Source of the DNA: Adineta steineri
Lineage: Eukaryota; Rotifera; Eurotatoria; Adinetida; Adinetidae
Length of the DNA: 64,000 nt
NCBI GenBank assembly: GCA_905250115.1
Contig: CAJNOI010000083.1
Location: forward strand, 16,316 to 80,315
Direction: 5' to 3'
Position 1 is the first letter of the stretch; every line of letters starts with the position of its first letter. The notes below the pieces were generated by a model. That model searched no databases. It was not told the DNA's origin and worked only from the letters and a program-made list of their open reading frames with translations. The position numbers and the translations under genes are program-made. Positions 59,898-64,000 of the stretch are shown here, in pieces.

Positions 59898-60767
59898 GGG
59901 ACAAAGACAAAACGTACTAGGCATCCCGAACACCTGGTAATTTGTCTATGTGTTCGGATTCGACTTTTTTTTTTGCCATTTTTACCGGGAGTCCGTAAAA
60001 AAGTTTATTAGGCGACTATAATTTTAAAAAAAACAGGGAAATCGAAACGAAGTGGTCGACTATATGTAAATTAATACTGTCAGTAAATCGGGATGAAAAT
60101 GACCGGGTGTCCGTAAACTCATTTTACCTGGAGATCGTAGATATATTATAATACTTATAGAGGGCACTAATCTTAAGGAGAATGTAAATATTAGAGTGAG
60201 GGCGTGGGAAAAAGTATTATGTAACCACTCCCACAAATGGTAAAGCAATGAAGGCTAAGAGTCGTGGTACAACAAATAAACGGATGAAAAAATAACATTC
60301 CGTTTCTGTGCACATCTCACTTTTTTTCTTATGATAGAAATCCCTATTCTTTATCAACATTAAAACAAATGTCTCTATTCTTTTCTATGATTTAGTTTTC
60401 TATTTTTTGTACTTTGTTTGATTATCTATGCTATTTCTTGTGCTTTTTTCTGAGTTGAAAAAGATTTATTGTATTCATAAAAACATTGTTTTGTTCATTA
60501 TCTTAAAATACAAGCTACTGAGTCATTTAAAATCTCTCAAAAAAAGTGCACACACGAACATAGTTACGAACATCCTGCCTCTTTTCATTACGATCTGCAT
60601 ATTTTCATTGCTACGATCTTCCGGTTACTTTCATCCCGAACACCCTGCTTATTTTTTGAATTTTTGACATTCCGAAGATTATGCATGTTTTTGTATGTCG
60701 GGAAGTCGGGACGAGCATCTCTTCAGGGAAATCGTAAAAAAAAGTTGGTGCGTTTTGTCTCTTTCCC
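59898..60767. mobile_element. Possible foldback element
   Basis: GGGACAAAGACAAAACG (59898-59914) and CGTTTTGTCTCTTTCCC (60751-60767) are inverse at 15 of 17 positions. Internal CGGGTGTCCGTAAA and GGGAGTCCGTAAA units on one side face TCATCCCGAACACCCTG on the other. No coding sequence. A weak TGTGGG-type hairpin sits at about 60174-60236. Confidence 0.5.
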
Positions 60768-60828
60768 AAAAAATCATAGTAGAAAGCTGACTAAATATTG
60801 TAATCAAGGCTTTATTACCCGGACAGGC

Positions 60829-60935
60829 AAGGGTGTGGGTGAGAGCGATTGTGGGTGAGTGGGTGCGGGTGTATCTTATTTATCTCACACACACCCACAT
60901 TCACCCATTCACACCCACACTGACACCCACATTCT
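60829..60935. repeat. TGTGGG-type hairpin, loop type B, copy 2
   Basis: GGGTGTGGGTGAGAG with GTGGGTGAGTGGGTGCGGG, then TATCTTATTTATCTCACACA, then CACCCATTCACACCCACAC. The downstream AACCAAAATAATTT also matches the flank of copy 1. Confidence 0.8.
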
Positions 60936-61018
60936 TAACCAAAATAATTTATTCGACGAATGTTAAAAGCATCATAACAGAAAGCCAACAAAATGTTGTA
61001 TACAAGAATTTATTACTC

Positions 61019-61235
61019 GGGGAGAGAAGGAATGAAAAACACGACGTTTCTATGTATAAAAATGTGTGCACTTTTTACTATTGAAGAAAAATTCTTTGTT
61101 TGTAAAAAAATCGAGCTGCTAACAACAAAGGACATCTCCTTCATTTTGTTTTTAAAACAACTTTTTCGATGTGTAAAAAGTGCACCTTGTTACGCATAGA
61201 AACGCCGTAGTTTTCATTCCTTCTCTGTCTGGATA
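61019..61235. mobile_element. MITE with long inverted ends
   Basis: Left GAGAGAAGGAATGAAAAACA followed by CGACGTTTCTATG, and near the loop GTGTGCACTTTTTA. The right half repeats these in inverse (TAAAAAGTGCACC, CATAGAAACGCCGTAG, TTTTCATTCCTTCTCTG). Arms of about 50 bp flank about 100 bp of unpaired sequence. Confidence 0.75.
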
Positions 61236-61581
61236 GAAAAAGAAAATTCAAGTATTCATATAAACAAGTGAATGTTTTGAATAGCTTCTCTCCGACAATC
61301 ATCCATCAGAAATAAAAGTTTACATCACCAACGAGATTGTAATTTTTTTCTCATTTCATCCTAACAATTAAGTAATGAGAATGAACACTACGAGCTCCTC
61401 CTCAACATGTAACTTCTCTGAGTTAATCAGATATTTCATCTTTCGGCACCAAATTCATTACACATTCTCGTATTTTATAGTCTTCTTTTAATTTAATTTA
61501 GAAACATAGATTATGCGGTTAGCCGATAGGAATTAGCATCGATACTTCAAGAAGATTGTGTGAATTACATACATATCAACT

Positions 61582-63484
61582 ATGGGGAAGACAATACAAA
61601 ATAATACGGTAAGTTTCAGTTTGGTTTGCTTTCTGCTGAAATCGACAACCAAAAATTTAATCAATGCGAACTTTTAATAATCGGACTGTATTAGCCAGTT
61701 CAGCAGCAGAGATTCTGTACAAGTGCAACTTTCGCGAAAAATTTCTTAGATAGTCCTGTGGAATATTTTGACGGGTGTGGGTGTGGATGTCGGCTTATCT
61801 TATTTATCTCACACACACCCACATCCACCTACCCACACCATACTGAAGTCTTATATTCCTTCATGTATTTTTATATAATTTTTCTTTTCACTAACAGAGT
61901 CTTTGGCAACTCTTCATATTGGTTTTAATATTTGGTGTTAGTACTCTTAATGGTCAGACGACTGGTATGTTATATGATGTTCTAAAAGTTTTTTTAAAGT
62001 ATCTTTGTTATTTATTTATTGAAGTATTAGTTTCTACAACTACAGAGACCCTGGGTCCGAATTCATGTATAGCTGGTAACGGATGTACTTGTACTTGCAC
62101 ATGCACAACAACGACAACATCCAGTAAGAGTCGTGTATCTATTATATTAACGGATATATATATGTATATACTAAAAAAATCTTTTTTCCAAATTTAATTG
62201 TGTAACGAGACACTAACGTAGAGTGTAGGTATCTAGGAAGAAACAGCAGACTTTAGGACTTCAACACTTCAAAAAGCTTTCCTGAACTTAAACCAAAGAG
62301 ATTTAAAATTTTCACAAAGCTTTGAAAGATTTACAAAGACTTCACGAAGCTTCACGGACTTCATAAGACTTATGGATTCCATGAATATTCCAGAAGCCTT
62401 AGACATTTCATGAAATTTCTATAATATGGAATATGATCGTACATATCTCAAACACTCTAAACGCGTGAGGTCGCTCGCATTTTCTGCAGCACTTCATTTT
62501 CTTTTGAGAGTAGGTGTGGGTGGCATGTTCATCCATGGACCCACATTCGTTCGTATAATATTCCAACGCGAAAAAGTCTCATGAAGTAGCAGTCATCTTT
62601 TTGAATGTTATCTAAACGTTAATAAGTGCCCGAGTTCATAAAGTTTGAACACAAGTTTGATGTTTTTTCCAATAGAAATTAGATTTTATATTCTATTCTT
62701 TAGCGTAATTATCATATCTTTCTGTTTCTATAAAAAAATAGCAACAAGCACAACCAGTACCACTAGCACTTCAACTTCAACTACTAGCACTTCAACTACA
62801 AGTACTACTTCCACAACAAGTACTAGCACTTCAACTACAAGTTCCACTACCTCATCAACTAGTACTAGCACCTCCGCAACAAGTACTAGTACCTCAACGA
62901 CAAGTACTACCGCTACAACTACCAGTACTTCGACCACAAGCAGCACTTCAAGCACAAGCAGTACTTCAAGCACAAGCATAACAACAGCTACCACATCCAC
63001 AAGTAGTACTTCTTCAACTAGTACCTCGTCAACAAGTACTTCATCGACAAGTAGTGCAACAACAAGTACTTCAGCAAGTACTACTTCAACAAGTAGTACT
63101 TCGACAAGTACTACATCAACTACTACTACATCCGCTACAACTACAACTACAACTTCAGCCACAACTGCAACTACAACTTCAACAACAACTACAACTACAA
63201 CTTCAGCAACAACTACAACTACAACTTCAGCCACAACGACAACTACAACTACAGCTACGACTACGACCACGACTGGAATCCCGCCCCCTGTTGGCTTAAT
63301 TGTTGGAGTTATTTTTGGCGTAATCGGTTTTCTTCTGTTAGTTGCTGCTATAATTGCAATTATTTGGTTTATAAAAACACGACCGGTCCCACACTTGCAA
63401 TCCCGTTATGAAGCAAGAAGAGATTTTCCTGTGCGGTTAGAACCGCTTTACACTGCACCTAGATCAGGACTCAAATTTTTCTGA
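61582..63484 (+). CDS. Mucin-like Thr/Ser-rich single-pass membrane protein
   Basis: Four exons (61582-61608, 61898-61964, 62031-62123, 62742-63484; phases 0, 1, 1) give 309 aa. Exon 2 completes a signal peptide (SLWQLFILVLIFGVSTLNG). Exon 3 has a Cys/Thr cluster (CIAGNGCTCTCTCTTTTT). Exon 4 is about 175 residues of almost only Thr and Ser with a few Ala, a likely heavily O-glycosylated stalk. Then a TM helix (GLIVGVIFGVIGFLLLVAAI) and a 45-residue basic tail. It should coat the cell surface or cuticle side of epithelium. Exon 3 could begin 6 nt earlier (62025). Two introns carry TGTGGG-type hairpins (61772, 62504). Confidence 0.8.
61772..61841. repeat. TGTGGG-type hairpin, loop type B, copy 3 (in intron)
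   Basis: GACGGGTGTGGGTGTGG, then TATCTTATTTATCTCACACA, then CCACATCCACCTACCCACAC. It sits inside intron 1 of the mucin-like gene. Confidence 0.8.
62504..62550. repeat. TGTGGG-type hairpin (in intron)
   Basis: GAGAGTAGGTGTGGGTGG faces CCACATTCGTTC, with ATGGACCCACA on the right side. It lies in intron 3 of the mucin-like gene. Confidence 0.55.
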
Positions 63485-63736
63485 TTAAACTGATTTTTTT
63501 TCTTTAAACTGTTTTTTTTTTAATTAAAAGCTGACTTTTTTTATTTGAATCTAATGTTCTTTTTACTCAAAGGTGGAGGATGTTTTGGAACTGTTTTGGC
63601 TCACTTAGAGAATGAAGATAGTTTCATATGAAACTTTCAGTCATTAAAGAAATTAGAGTTATTAGTTACTCTTGTAAATTTCAGCTTGATCAGTCAAAAC
63701 CTGAAATTCACTTTTATTATATTTTATCATTCACCA

Positions 63737-63986
63737 AAATAAGCTTATTCAAGACGTGTGAGGGTGTGGGTGTAGGCGAGTGGGTGAGGGTGATGGTGAA
63801 GATGGAAGAGGATGAGGATGTGTGTATGGGTGTGGATAGGTATGGGTGTAGGTGTGGGTGCGGATGTCTGCATGGTTGTCGGCGGTGTATGTACGGTGGA
63901 TATTATATTATCTTTGTATTGACACACTCACCCACACCCACCCATCCACACCCACACCCACACCCACACCCACACCCAACTTATTG
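63737..63986. repeat. Long TGTGGG-type inverted repeat
   Basis: About 100 bp of GGGTGTGGGTG-type sequence (with GAGGATGAGGATGTG variants) is followed by a short AT-rich centre and an inverse arm ending in six CCCACA units. It is the longest copy in the window, but it is inverted and followed by unique sequence, so it is interstitial. Confidence 0.85.
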
Positions 63987-64000
63987 ATAAAAATCCACTT

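Noticed and set aside
62728-63270. Long minus-strand Val-rich open frame
   Set aside because: It is the antisense shadow of the Thr/Ser codons of the mucin-like exon.
63628-63987. Open frames through the terminal TGTGGG tract, including ones at 59532-59871 and 60664-61084
   Set aside because: The repeat has no stop codons in several frames; the predicted proteins are repeat translation (GVGVGE, HTHPHPH).
63737-64000. Chromosome end at the right edge
   Set aside because: The tract is inverted and followed by unique sequence, so it is interstitial, not a terminal array.

Overview
This is a eukaryotic, animal nuclear window. It is AT-rich, with many short GT-AG introns (about 50-70 nt in the best gene) and small genes on both strands. 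The content points to a bdelloid rotifer (Adineta/Rotaria-like). There are four rhodopsin-like GPCR genes with bdelloid-style TM3 ends (AIERA, IDQFF, IDRR, AIERH), NHL-propeller and PAN/Apple proteins, a BTB-TLDc protein, an LRR-like relic, and an alpha-arrestin. There are also candidate acquired enzymes (GH28 pectinase, S53 peptidase), and dozens of tracts built on TGTGGG, the repeat I recall being reported for bdelloid telomeres. The species assignment is inference. A 100-N gap at 47313-47412 shows this is a scaffold.

Layout. 1-6.2 kb: modular extracellular domains joined to a 7TM exon. 7.3-8.1 kb: Shisa-like membrane protein. 9.1-10.2 kb: GPCR. 10.9-13.5 kb: an unknown two-exon gene and a BTB-TLDc gene. 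14.1-16.1 kb: a 5'-truncated LRR-like relic and a minus-strand GPCR. 16.8-17.8 kb: a dead RWD-RBR ubiquitin-ligase relic. 18.0-19.8 kb: a complete ten-exon beta-tubulin. 20.5-22.7 kb: a RING-MIT gene followed by a duplicated MIT cassette. 23.6-27.6 kb, minus strand: a signal-peptide arrestin, a RING protein and a tail-membrane protein. 29.4-31.4 kb: PAN-NHL gene. 31-35 kb and 36-41 kb: repeat-rich, with a hAT-like composite element, a hAT-like MITE and paired dispersed repeats. 35.2-36.3 kb: a second NHL gene. 41.2-44.7 kb: S53 peptidase. 48.9-51.0 kb: a cysteine-rich secreted/EGF gene with duplicated exons. 52.7-54.1 kb, minus: GH28. 55.4-56.8 kb: relics of a mitochondrial carrier and a plasma-membrane Ca2+ ATPase. 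57.5-58.4 kb, minus: GPCR. 61.6-63.5 kb: Thr/Ser mucin-like membrane protein. The right edge is a long TGTGGG inverted repeat.

The genes do not form a pathway. The common theme is surface or secreted proteins, with phase-1 introns that favour exon shuffling, set among decayed gene pieces and small inverted-repeat elements. Two signals deserve most attention. First, the cysteine-rich gene at 48896-51042 has duplicated exons made almost wholly of NNT codons (73 of 78 in one stretch), and these exons have diverged more than the intron in front of them. Second, about 30 short hairpins with TGTGGG-type arms lie in most intergenic gaps and some introns, and several share the same loop, so they look like a dispersed element family rather than independent slippage products.
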